A stretch of DNA of 64,000 nt from Hypomyces perniciosus (taxonomy: Eukaryota; Ascomycota; Sordariomycetes; Hypocreales; Hypocreaceae): assembly GCA_008477525.1 (NCBI GenBank), contig SPDT01000003.1, positions 806,001 to 870,000 of the forward strand, in the 5' to 3' direction. Each line of letters starts with the position of its first letter. Positions within the stretch are counted from its first letter, which is position 1. The position numbers and the translations under genes were made by a program. The notes below the pieces were generated by a model that was not told the DNA's origin, ran no database searches, and was given only the letters and a program-made list of their open reading frames with translations. This document shows positions 33,484 through 44,400 of the stretch, in pieces.

Positions 33484-34544
33484 ATGTCCGGCCCCAATGG
33501 CGTCGTCGCAAAGCCGCCCGCGCCATCCGATGCGGCAGCGGCGGGTGCGGCTCGCGCGCTGCCTGCGATATGCTACGAGTTGAGGCGCAAGGTATTGGCT
33601 TTCCTGGACGAGAAGACGGACGATAAGGTGTTGCGGAGTGTGCAGAGTCGGACGAGACACTCAATTGCCGTCATTGAGGAGGCGCTGAGGCGATACAGGT
33701 GCGTTTGGTCCGTGCTAAGGGAGGGGGGTCTTGGGATGAGGGCAGTGTACTGACTTGGGACTTCTTGCGTATACACAGACCTGAGCAGCTTTCTCTGAGC
33801 TATAACGGGGGGAAGGACTGTCTTGTGTTGTTGATATTGATCCTGGCCTGCTTGCCTACTCGACCCTCCGCCTCCGAAACCAACGCCAACTCAAACACCG
33901 ACATCGCACAACCGAACAACACATCATCCTCGCCTCAAACCCTCAAGGCAATCTACATCGTCTCCAAACACCCCTTTCCCGAAGTCGAATCCTTCGTCGC
34001 TGCCTCCACTACCGAATACCACCTCGACCTAGACCGCTACGCCATGGCTATGCGGCCTGCCCTTGAGGCCTACATCGCAGAAAAGCCAGACGTGAAGGCT
34101 GTATTCATGGGTACAAGGAGGACTGATCCGCACGCCGAGTTATTGACGGACTTTGCGCCGACGGATGGGGATTGGCCGCAGATTATGAGGGTGCATCCGG
34201 TGATAGATTGGCAGTACGCCGAGATCTGGGGTGTAAGTCTGCTCTGCCCTAACCTTGTTCCCCTCCGTTTCTTCCCGGCCTCATTATCTGAAATGGGTCT
34301 CGATTGCTTGATATTGTTTAATGTTGAAAATAGCTGGGCATGGGCGTGGCTAACGTGTTCGCAGTTCATCCGACATCTTGACATTCCCTTTTGCAGCTTA
34401 TATAACCAGGGCTTCACGTCCCTTGGCGGCCTGTACGATACACGACCAAACCCCGCTCTGGCATTAGATGACAGCGCCAAAACGTTCCGGCCTGCATACG
34501 AGTTAGTACACGACGATGAGGAGCGCCTGGGCCGTGATCGCTAG
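33484..34544 (+). CDS. FAD1: FAD synthetase (FMN adenylyltransferase)
   Basis: Exons are 33484-33698, 33779-34232 and 34365-34544 (282 aa). The enzyme adenylates FMN to make FAD and belongs to the PAPS-reductase-like PP-loop family, distinct from bacterial RibF. Diagnostic motifs are SYNGGKDC at residues 79-86, GTRRTDPHAE, VHPVIDWQYAEIWG and, after the second intron, FIRHLDIPFCSLYNQGFTSLGG. A 40-residue S/T/N/P-rich insertion (about 95-125) follows the PP-loop helix and looks like a lineage-specific loop. The 132-nt second intron interrupts the conserved DW.Y.EIW..R motif. Length is close to yeast Fad1. Cytosolic. Confidence 0.93.
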
Positions 34545-35021
34545 CTCGAGATAGTGTATGTAACGAGGGCTTTTATGGTCATTTTGGCTATGGATATGAT
34601 GATGGTGAGAAGGTATTATAGATATTACAAAAGAAGGATATACAACCCGGGATGGGATGGAGGGATGTCTCAAGATGAAAAGACATGAAACGACATGAAG
34701 ACACCACTTATTAGAACAATTATAGAGCGTCCGTAGCGTCTGATGATTATTCTCACAATCCATACATGATGCTGCTACCGTGCTAGCTACCGTCCGAAAC
34801 CTGTTCATAGTCGCCTTCCATCATTCTCCATTGCCTCTTGAACATACAACTTGGATCTCTCCACTCGGTACTCAGGACATGCGTGGCCATTTCCCATCAT
34901 TCGACGACAGCTGCGCCCTCTTCAACAGAATAATATCCCGACAATAGTCCATAACGACACCCGAGAGAGGCTGCTCCTGAAACAGGTGCTCCCAGTCACC
35001 CCACAGCATAGTGGCGAATCC
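34545..35021. other. convergent intergenic spacer
   Basis: 477 nt between two stop codons. It contains short open frames only and is likely 3' UTR of both neighbours. Confidence 0.4.
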
Positions 35022-35879
35022 CTACATCACCCTACCCAGCATGGTCTGCGTAGCGACGCTCGTCTCCTGGCCCTCCATGGTGTAGAAGTCCTCGACTGTG
35101 TGAAGACAGCTGAGCCAGGCCACGGAATCAGGTTCCGGCTCTGCATCCATCAGCTTGTCGCACGCAACGTTCAGGCTCTCCATAACTCGCTTCTCGTTCA
35201 CCCTCATTTTGTAGCATCGATCGTGGCTCTCGGAAGCCATCGTCTTCGGGATGAAGTACGTTGCCACTGCATTCTGCCTCCATGCCAAATCGTAAGCGTC
35301 GTTGAAGCGTCGGGGACCGCCCTCCTCTGCGGCGCTTTGGAAGTCTTTGAGAAAGAGCTCGCAGTCTTGCATCTTGGTTAGGTGTCGATGCCATTCTTTG
35401 CAGGCGTACCAGATTCGATTCTTCAGCACCTGAATGTGTCGTCGGCGTAGGGCGACTTGCGCAAGCGCAACGATGAAGGGATTATCACCTTGGATAGGAA
35501 TGTTACCAAAGAACTTGGGGACTCTGGTATATGCTCGATGTAGGTCCTTGATTCTGCAGAGGAGGCGGTAGCATAAGGTGCCGTATTGCTCGATAGTTCC
35601 CCAGGAAATATCGCCGTCGCCCTCGTCTTCATCTTCATTCTCATCGCCACCCTCGTCGGATTCAATCTGTTGCACAACGCGTGCTACCATTTTTTGGACT
35701 TCATCATCAGGAACTTCGTGAAGATCGACATAGAAGGGGGTCACCAACATGCGTCCCTTTTCAAACTCCGTGCCACAGTCCATTACAGCTGGAAAACGCA
35801 GGTGCGGATTCTGCTCTTCGGCGGGTTGAGGCGCTGGAACATAGCGGATCTTGAGAAATGAGTACTCGTCGTTAGCCAT
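35022..35879 (-). CDS. unrecognised 285-aa protein
   Basis: A single exon from MANDEYSFLKIRYVP to the stop at 35022-35024. Reading stays open upstream to 36047, but that part has no ordered protein character and the chosen Met follows a good leader. The protein has a proline-rich start, an acidic low-complexity run at about 88-108 (ESDEGGDENEDEDEGDGD), then a helical region rich in aromatics and basic residues (IWYACKEWHRHLTKMQDCEL). No signal peptide, membrane segment or catalytic motif is seen. I do not recognise it. Confidence 0.65.
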   Translation of the reverse strand: MANDEYSFLKIRYVPAPQPAEEQNPHLRFPAVMDCGTEFEKGRMLVTPFYVDLHEVPDDEVQKMVARVVQQIESDEGGDENEDEDEGDGDISWGTIEQYGTLCYRLLCRIKDLHRAYTRVPKFFGNIPIQGDNPFIVALAQVALRRRHIQVLKNRIWYACKEWHRHLTKMQDCELFLKDFQSAAEEGGPRRFNDAYDLAWRQNAVATYFIPKTMASESHDRCYKMRVNEKRVMESLNVACDKLMDAEPEPDSVAWLSCLHTVEDFYTMEGQETSVATQTMLGRVM

Positions 35880-36582
35880 GATCTTTGTCTTGGGGTAGGA
35901 AGCTTGGTCATGGATTGCTTTCTCTTGTGTTCTTTGGATGGCTAATATCCCGATTTTCAAGCTGGACACCAAGGTCGCTATGAAGAGGGGAGGGATATGT
36001 GCCTGATGGGTTTCGAACGTCAAGTGAGGCTTTGTATAGCTCCTCAATTCCTCGTCTTTCTTGGGAATTGGATGAAGATTGTCTCCAAGGAGGTTCTTTG
36101 TTGACTTGCGTTCCTGTTATGTCTATCCCGAGTCAGTGAGATGTAAAACAACAAGTACGGATCTCAGAGAGGGTAAATACCTGCCGTGTGCAGAATGTGG
36201 TGATGAACCACTTGGCTGCTAAATGCAAATCCCGATTAATGTAAATTGAAATGGTGTTTGTTTTGAAGAGAAGGAAGAAATTTTTGAAGTTGGGTTTTAG
36301 TATGTGTTCGCCAGGTGGCCAGTCTCCAAGGCAACCCTCCCACACGCGGCACGTTTTGCCAGCTGTTAGAGACTGTCAGTTAAAGATGGAAACCAGTAGA
36401 ATGTAAAGGAATTCTAAAAGAAAACAAACTACTAGGTAGCAAGGCCGGCTTCTTTGGAAGGTATCCTATGTGCGAGCTCTTCAGCTGTTGAGCTGTGGGA
36501 AGCCACTTCACATTCACACAAAGCGCTTGACGATATATCGGAAGCAGAAAGTAGAGTAGGTAAAAAGTCAAGCTCTAGGAAC
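35880..36582. other. intergenic, no gene seen
   Basis: 703 nt with only short open frames; likely leader of the unknown gene and 3' flank of the SnoaL-like gene. Confidence 0.4.
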
Positions 36583-37052
36583 TTATTTGGCGCTGTCTAC
36601 AAAGAAGTAGTCCTTTTGCTCAATGATCTGGTTATTCTCCCATCGCTGCAGCGAAACACCCTTCATAACAACGTTTTGACCCTTCTTGACGCCAATCTTG
36701 TCAATGTCACCGCCAGCGATGAAGATTAGATCAACTTCCCATGCGAACAAGTCGTCAGAGCCATAGGCATGTCGCGTACGGAATGTGACATCCCCATTGC
36801 CGCTCCAGAAGCCGCTGTAGAAGTCCCGAATGCCTTGCTTGGGGAAGTCAACAATGTCGAGCACTTTTAAATACCCCGTTAGCATGGCCAGCTCTCCTAT
36901 ACCTATAATGAGAGGGGTTTTGTGAGTGTTGTGTTGGCCTTACCGTAATCACTGAGCTTCACGTTGTCAGCGAATAGCTTGATAAATCTGTCGATATCAC
37001 GGCTATTGTGAACCTCCTCGAGGAAAGCAGCACGGGAGGAAGCAGTAGTCAT
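36583..37052 (-). CDS. SnoaL-like / NTF2-fold protein
   Basis: Exons on the minus strand are 37052-36944 and 36863-36583 (129 aa). The intron has a GTAAGG donor, a GCTAACG branch point and a TTTAAAAG acceptor, and it joins ...NVKLSDY to VLDIVDF.... The N-terminal segment SRAAFLEEVHNSRDIDRFIKLFADNV is the usual helix of NTF2-like proteins, and GIRDFYSGFW is followed by a strand-rich half ending FRWENNQIIEQKDYFF-like. This fold includes SnoaL polyketide cyclases, delta-isomerases and many small fungal proteins. Fungal relatives sometimes accompany secondary metabolism, but no such cluster is visible here. No obvious catalytic Asp/His pair could be assigned. Confidence 0.75.
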
Positions 37053-37658
37053 GATGTCAAAACAATACAAAATAAACTGGTATAGAAACTGAAGAGGAAT
37101 AAGTTGCAAGTTCAGAGATGATGGTTTTTCTTGACAATGGGGACAGATGAGGGACTTTATACCCTTTCTTGGGTATCATCTTCAGTATCTCTCTGGTCAT
37201 AACAAATCACACGGGTACCCATAAAAACGCCATAGAGTGACAAGACATGCATGTGCGTACATATATGCACTCATCAGGGTAGATTTTCTATCTTCATTGG
37301 ACTATATAGGCCACGCGCTCTGGGCAAAGAGGGGGGAAACTGAGGGGGGGGACGAAGCATTCGGTTCGCTCGAATGTGAACTGTCTCCTGCACGAGCCAT
37401 AAGCATTGCTATTCTGCGTCGTATTGACATGAGATCTTATTAATAAGGTTTGCAGTAATACTACTCTGCGGAGTCCAGAGCAATAATATGCATATGGGGG
37501 TTTGGAGCCCAGCGACCCGGGCTTTGATAAGGCAGCTTTGTGTTGTCGAATAAGAGCAATGGGGGCAAAGTCGTCATTTGTAATATCGGTAATTGATGTA
37601 ACATAACAATCATATGCTATGAACGTGCTTCTATGCCGTTCACAAACTTGAAGGTCAA
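37053..37658. other. intergenic, no gene seen
   Basis: 606 nt, including the promoter of the SnoaL-like gene. There is a poly-G run at about 37343-37350. Confidence 0.4.
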
Positions 37659-38336
37659 TTAGCTGTCCAATTGAATCCACAACGAGATATGCAAACAATC
37701 GCTTGCGGTAGTATTCGTTACCCATCCGGCTCTCGATTCGTTCGCTCCAATAGGAGGGGAACTGACGCGAAGCTCTTCCACCTCAATATCTCCGCCATCC
37801 CGCATTTGCCGAACCCCCTCCCGCCAAGCGATTTGCTCAAGTTTCATGTGGAGCTCATCGACAAAAGCCTGATGGGGCCCTGATAGGGAAGGGGATGATG
37901 CGGGAGGCGTCGACGGGGCTGGCCGCAGCTTTTTGCCAACTGGGAGAACAAGACCTGAAGGGAGCTCGAGGGCTGTTAGCAAATGCTTCCACATATCACA
38001 CATACGAAGTATTACGGAGCAGATGGATTGAGAGACTGACAGGACAGCTCATGCCACCAGCGGAAGGTTTCCGCCTCTTGAACAGTTTCCTCGGGCCGGC
38101 CCGTTTTAGTGGCTCCATTTGGTGATGTGAATTTCGAGGGACTGATGATTTGCGGTTACGAAACATGTGGTCGGCAAAGCAGGAGAGAAACATCGAAGAC
38201 ATGGCGGTAAATATGAGAATATCATGGAGTTGAGAAGTGATGCGTCATGTACTTTATTGACGTCGAGGAAGCGGCATAATAAAACACCGGTGCCTTCATA
38301 CGCCGCCAAAGTCTGAACGTCTTTAACTTTGTTCAT
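37659..38336 (-). CDS. weak candidate gene, unrecognised
   Basis: Two protein-like minus-strand segments could be exons of one small gene: 38336 to about 38251 (starting MNKVKDVQTLAAYEGTGVLL, followed by a GTACAT donor) and about 37949-37659 (preceded by a CTAACAGCCC...CTTCAG acceptor, with SGPHQAFVDELHMKLEQIAW). The middle is unresolved. No family is recognised. It may be a relic. Confidence 0.22.
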
Positions 38337-39387
38337 TGTTGTATGGGCCTCTGCCCATCAAGATGCGCTTCACATCAAAGCACAAATAAGAGGGCATTTC
38401 TCCAGAAAACCGTCTCGATCTGACTTCATAGTTAATCGGACGAACCTTGGCCGAAACTTCGGTCTAGCCTTGACAAACGACGACTTCTCTCTACCAATAC
38501 TCGAATCGGCCACCGAGAAGATGTCGGCCATTCGGTATGCCTATCTCCCTCTCGCCTAGGTGAATGCGTTATTATGATGTGATCTAATGCGGGAAACCCT
38601 GACGATATTACCCACAAGGTGGGGGGTACTGAAAAGTCATCAGCGTTCGCCAAACCTCAAAAAATGAGAGGATCCAGTGCGTCTGGGGTGACATCATGTT
38701 TACGTGGTATCGCGACGTTCTGCCGCGATGTTCTGCTGCGGCGTTTTGCTGTGTGTACTTCGTACCATTGCTGATATTCCTCCATTTGACCCAGAGATAG
38801 TTTCAGCGATGGTACGAAATCAGTTTTGGCAGAGGGCAACTTTGAGCCTTTTTGGACCGTTACCACAGATCATGAATGAGATGGAACCCTAGAAACCTCC
38901 GAGGTTTCCAAGTAAATTTTAATCCTCTTTAGTCTTTCTCTTCATCTAACTCATCTTCTTGGCTCCGGTTTCCCACTCCGGTTATGCTTCGTCATACTTA
39001 CACGTCTCAGGCGAGGCCGAAATTTTCTTCCTCGACGATGGCTAGAAGCCCTGTTGGTAAAGGCTCAACTGGCTTACTACCACGGGTGGTTTGAGCAGTT
39101 GGTCCAGATGGGCTGGAGTTGCATCGCGGACTCAACGTAGCTGCCGGCAAACCAGACGCTGATGGACCAGGTACGTAAAAGTAGCATATCCGCCTATCTC
39201 TGTCGCCTAGGCAAGGGACAAAACGTCCTCTCATCCATCCTTGGCACGGCTAGCCCATCGCAAGTGTCCTGTCGTAGCTTGTCGAGGATCCTGACGCACA
39301 TGCCAATGGCAGAGCAGCTCATATTGGCAATGCCTCTGACAGCTATCGTTTCGTTCAAACATCAGTTATTCGTCCATTGGCGTTCAT
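38337..39387. other. intergenic, no gene seen
   Basis: About 1 kb with scattered short open frames on both strands and a small GTTCTGCyGCG repeat at 38715-38745. No supported gene. Confidence 0.35.
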
Positions 39388-40067
39388 TCATGCGGCAACT
39401 GGTTGAGGATTATTCCCAACAGTCTTGTACAGATCCCTCAACTCAAACTCCTCATGTGCACCATCCGGCAATTCCCCCACTACTCGTCCCGGCTGGCCGG
39501 CCACGATAGAGAAGCTTGGAATGACCATGTTGGCGGGCACAATCGTTCCATCTAGGATCTTAACGTAGTCCTTGATAATAGCAAACTCGTTGACGGTGCA
39601 ATTCTTCCCGATGGACACGTGGTTGCCTATACTCGCGGCCTGCACCACGGTTCCTTGGCCGACGAAGACGTGGTCACCGATACGCAGAGGCATGTACGTG
39701 AAGATGCCCTTGTAGATTCGTCCGGGAGGTCGGAGCAGCACACCGCGCGACAGGAAGCAGTATCGGCCAATGGCCACGGCGGTGGTGTTTGGCGGAGCGG
39801 CGGTTCCTCCGGTTGACGGCGCCGAGGGGGGGACGGTACGGACGAGGTCGCCTCGGATCATGACTTCGGGCTGGATGACGGTTTTGCCGCCCAGCATGAT
39901 GTTCTGCGTGCCGACGAGGACGGCTTTGCGGGCGACTTTGTTGCCTGTGTCCTATGGGGTCTTACGCGTTAGCGAAGCTGGTATCTGGTAGGTTGGGGTA
40001 TGAATATGAAAGGGGGAATGATTACGGTCTCGATATAATCGCCTTTTGCTGGACGGCGCGACGCCAT
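39388..40067 (-). CDS. dynactin subunit p25 (DCTN5-like)
   Basis: Exons on the minus strand are 40067-40026 and 39951-39388 (201 aa). The intron has a GTAATC donor, a GCTAACG branch point and a CCCATAG acceptor. The sequence begins MASRRPAKGDYIETDTGNKV and contains KAVLVGTQNIMLGGKTVIQ, then successive left-handed beta-helix hexapeptide-type turns: VMIRGDLVR, IGRYCFLSRG, LRIGDHVFVGQGTVVQAASI, GNHVSIGKNC. p25 is part of the pointed-end complex of dynactin and links the dynein motor to cargo such as early endosomes; the Neurospora homologue is known as RO-12. There is a short low-complexity insertion (PPSAPSTGGTAAPPNTT) compared with animal p25. Confidence 0.92.
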
Positions 40068-40609
40068 GATGGAGGTTTTGTCACTGAGATGGCTCTGGGG
40101 GACTTTCTGTGATGGTGTTGACGTTGATATCAAACGAAGTGATGCACTCTCTTTAGAGGTTCATTCATGGTGGGGCAGTTGGAGCTATAGCCTAGGTATT
40201 TAGCCCACTGTATTTTACGGAGTAAAGGCCCTTGCACTGCTGCCACTCCATTTTCCATTCATCATTACACATCACTATGAGCCATGCCAGATAACTCCGT
40301 CATGACAGAGAATACATAGGAGATGGATTCAGGCATTGGTAGAAATCGAGGCATCAGGCAACTATCAAAAGCAACATGAGTGCCTGTCTGATCTCCGCAT
40401 TACCCGCATCGTCCGCAATATCCGCCGAGAAGCCTCGAGATCACATCGTCAGAGCAGTGCTGAATCGGTACTGTTGCTCGAAGCAAGGAGTATTGCAAAA
40501 TATAAAAATGTTGAAGCTCCCAAGACCAAGTCCTATGAATCGATAGTGCCTTCAATTCTTCACTGATACTCCCTCTACTATTTAGTGCTCTTCAATTTGC
40601 CCTGAGATC
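40068..40609. promoter_or_regulatory. divergent intergenic region, p25 and FMN reductase
   Basis: 542 nt between two divergent start codons. A TACGGAGTA-type motif (TTACGGAGTAAAGG) is at about 40215-40228. Confidence 0.4.
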
Positions 40610-41257
40610 ATGGAGCATCCTCGAACACACGCGATTGCGGTTGTAACGTGTAGCACCAGAACGCCGCGCCTCAATCCGTTCCTCACACAATACGTGTGTA
40701 GTATTTTAAATACGAAAAATCCTTATACAGGGGTAACTCTTCATACACTCGACCTGGTAGACCAGTCGCTGCCTCTCTACGATGAGCCGGCTGTTCCCTC
40801 CCATCTTCCATCAGACAATCCCACAGCACATTACACACAGGAACACACGAGGAAATGGTCGGCCACTGTGCACCAATACGATGCTTTTATCTTTGTGACG
40901 CCCCAGTATAATTGGAGCATTCCTGCTAGTCTGAAGAACGCTCTCGATTATCTGTATCATGAATGGAAAGGGAAGCCTGCCGCTATCGTTTCATACGGAG
41001 GGAGAGGCGGCGGCAAGGCGGCTCAGCATCTGCAAAACATCTTGAATGGCTTAAGAATAAAGGTTGCGTCCTCTTCGCCGCAACTGGTGGTGAACAGCAA
41101 GACATTGGAACACTGTCTGATTACTTCAGAGGTCAGCCCGCAGGATAAGGAGAGGTGGCGAAGTGACGGCGTGGAGGACCTATTACAAAAGGCCATGGTG
41201 GAAATACTGGGGGAACTTGGAGTTGTTCCCGTAAATTCGAGCACTTTGACGGAGTAA
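40610..41257 (+). CDS. NADPH-dependent FMN reductase-like flavodoxin-fold protein
   Basis: A single exon encodes 215 aa. The N-terminal strand and phosphate-binding loop AIAVVTCSTRTPRLNPFL, the segment YDAFIFVTPQYNWSIPASLKNALDYL and the glycine-rich turn SYGGRGGGKAAQHL are hallmarks of the NADPH-dependent FMN reductase family (for example yeast YLR011W/Lot6-like quinone reductases). It probably reduces quinones, azo compounds or metal complexes using FMN in the cytosol. Length is usual. The exact electron acceptor cannot be deduced. It is convergent with the NLR-like gene, 159 nt apart. Confidence 0.9.
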   Translation: MEHPRTHAIAVVTCSTRTPRLNPFLTQYVCSILNTKNPYTGVTLHTLDLVDQSLPLYDEPAVPSHLPSDNPTAHYTQEHTRKWSATVHQYDAFIFVTPQYNWSIPASLKNALDYLYHEWKGKPAAIVSYGGRGGGKAAQHLQNILNGLRIKVASSSPQLVVNSKTLEHCLITSEVSPQDKERWRSDGVEDLLQKAMVEILGELGVVPVNSSTLTE

Positions 41258-41416
41258 AAACGTCCGTCACGGATGTCTTTTGTTCAGCGGGGTCCTCTTT
41301 GGTATAATCGTGAATTCTATAGATGCTTTGGCCTCTTGTTCCTACTGATTACCTTCCAATACCATGTGTCTCATGTATTTCATCCGATCCTAGCTTGCCA
41401 TAATGATGACTGACTC

Positions 41417-44400
41417 CTAATCGGAATCAGAGTCCGATGAGGCACTTGATTCTGAGTGCGCATCGTCTTCATCGTCATTAGCCTCGGCCTCGGAAGTATT
41501 GTCCCATTCTGGACCGTTTGGCTCATATAGGTGATCGGGCCATGTGTGAATGAGCTCTCTGCGAGGATAACACTTGAAGCAGAAGTCAAACTTGAAGCAT
41601 GATTTGCAGGTATATGCGAAGCCACGGATCGCCTGTAATATGCAGTTAGTCTTCAGGCCAACCACAAGTAAACAAGCAAATTGGCAGATACTTACACATC
41701 GACATGCATCGCAGTATGAATTCTTCTCGTTGGCTGTCTTGGATTTGTCTTCCTCCGCCTCCTCCGCAGAAGGGCCATTCTCTGTTTCCTCACCTGCATT
41801 CTTGGGGTTGAGGCCGTGCTTCAGTAGCTCAATCACCTCTGAGGATTGTCCAGAGTACCGGGCAATCTTAAGAGGCGTCCATTTCTGCTCCCCAACGGAC
41901 ACGACGACAGATCGGTTGGCACCCTTCTCGATCAGAAGCCTCATCACTGTGAGTTGATCTCCTGGCTCGCTCGGTAGTTCTTCACCCATCCATGACACAG
42001 TCCCCCTTGCTGCCCAGCAGAGAGGTGTCCAACCGTCTATATCTGGGGCGTCAATGGCCTCCTTGTTGGGCAAGAGTGAGATGATCTTTTCTACAACTTG
42101 GAGTCGCCCTGGCTGAACTGCCCAATGCAACGCCGTTCGGCCCGTTTTGTCGCAGTCACTGATGTTGCCTCCTGCGTCGAGGATCGCCTCAAAATTTTCG
42201 ATACCGTTGAATGCTGCGAGGTGTATTGGCATACGGCCCATACTATCACTAACGTTGACCTTCGCTCCCTTGTCAAGGAAGAGGTTGATGAGGCTTGGAG
42301 TCCCAGCCAAGGCCGCTGTGTTGATGGCATAGCCCAACAAGCCACCCTCGACCGTCACATCTGCGCCATGTTCGAGCAGATAGTTGACTGTCTCGTCGAC
42401 GAGACGCGGAGAGTTGGAAGAAAACTGCATGCATGCCGCCTGCAGAGGGGTGCCAGGAAGACCGTCACACGGCTGATTTACGTCGGCGCCGTTCTCGACC
42501 AGAAACTTCATGATATCCATATGCGACTTCCGGCAAGCTTGGTGAAGAGCCGCACCATCAGCTGGCGAGCCGAGGTTAATGCTGGCGCCATGCTTAAAAA
42601 GATATTGTACACGCTCTAGATCGCCGGAGTAGGCTGCCATTGTCAGCGGAGTATCACCCGTGACGGTATCTTGGATATCCAAGCTGGCACCAGCGTTGAC
42701 GAGACGCTTAACGTTTGTTATTGACACGCCTGAAAGATGGAGTGCCGTTTTGCCATCCTTATCAAGGACGTCGAGATCGATTTTGGATGGAAACTCTAAC
42801 ACGCCTGAGAGTGTCGCATTTGGCGCGGCTACATGGAGGATAGGAACGCCGGCTGTCGATTTATGTCGAAGATCAGCTCCATTCTCCACAAGGATTCTGA
42901 TTCCATCCTCGGACCCGTACGTTGCTGCACACGTTAGGGCTGTCCATCCGTTCATGTCCTCGTCGTCGTCGCTGTACTCCATGTCGACCGTGGCGTTGTG
43001 TTTTAAGAGAAGCTCCAGGCTTGTGATATGGTTGGACCAAGCTGCGAACATCAGCGCCGTGAACCCGCTGTTTATGCTGAGATCCGGATCGGCGCCTTTC
43101 TCGAGCAGTACACGGGTGATTTCGGGGTCGGGGACAGCGAAGTATAAAGGCGACACGCCATTCTCATTCACAGCGTTCACAGCCGCGTTCTTCTCCAGCA
43201 GGAGCTCAACGAGGTTAAGTGAGCCGTCCGAAGCGGCATAATAGAGTGCTCCGTTGTTCATAGAATCCAGAGCGTTGACATCTGCGCCGTGGTCCAAAAG
43301 ACGTCGGACGATACCCTCGTCCTTGCTTCTCACAGCATGAATTAACACAGGTGTTCCGTCGGAGTCTTTTGCATTTAAATCCGCATTGTGCGACAGCAGC
43401 AGATCGACTACCTCGAGTTGGTTCGCGCTTAATTCTTGATCATTAACAACTTGGATGAGGATCGGGGGGCTGATGAGTGAGCTGTTAGGATCAGCACCAC
43501 TAGCGAGAAGCATATTGCAAATGTCCATGTGGCCTTTGACAGCAGCATATCGCAATGGCGTCCCGATCTCAGTAGGGCCACTAATGTTTGGGTTCGCTTT
43601 CTTCTCCAGCAGGAGCTCTACCGATCTCTTGTATCCGTCATCGGACGCGACAACAAGAGGCGACCACTTGCCTGAATTGACGTCCGGCTGGATACCCATA
43701 TTGGGATCCGCTCCAATCTGTAGCAGCGTTTCCACAACTCGATGGTGGCCCCATAAGGCTGCCAAGTAGAGTGGTGTGAAGCCGCTGTCGTCAACGACCT
43801 CCAGGTCGATCTTCCCATCCTCCACAAGGATCTTGGCTATTTCTGCGTATCCCTGATCGGCGACAAGATGCAGCGGAGTCCTCTCCTTATCATTGCGGAA
43901 GTTGATATTGGCACCATGTCTGAGAAGAACCCGGACAGTTTCGGCATGAAAGTTGCGCGCAGCCATGCCCAGAGGTGACGTCTGTATGATAGACTTCCAC
44001 TCGACGTTCGGATCGGCTGAGCAGCCTAATTGGAGTAACTTGTCGGCGAAACGGTCGAGGCCCAGCCACGCTGCTCTAAAAACAAGGGCGGGCGGCCACG
44101 GAATGCTGTCGGGGCTGGTACTATTGCGTGTGATGTAGTCAACCAACTCGAGTAGCATCATCTCGTCTCCAGAGGAAGCAGCAGCCACCACGATATCCAG
44201 GAGCTCAGATTCCGAGAACTTGAACTTCTCAAGCAGAGCTTGAACAGTCTTGAATTGACCTTTGATGGCGGCCTCAAGTATGCCTTGGTGCGCATCTTTC
44301 TCATCTCGAGGCTCAACCACGCCAAGTATCCCAAGTCCAGCAAAAATAGGAAACAGAGTCCCGAAATAGGCAGTACTTCTTGTGACCGGATTGGATAGGG

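Noticed and set aside
35880..36047. N-terminal extension of the 285-aa protein
   Set aside because: The extra 56 residues have no ordered character. The downstream Met (MANDEYS) has a better leader and protein-like sequence begins there.
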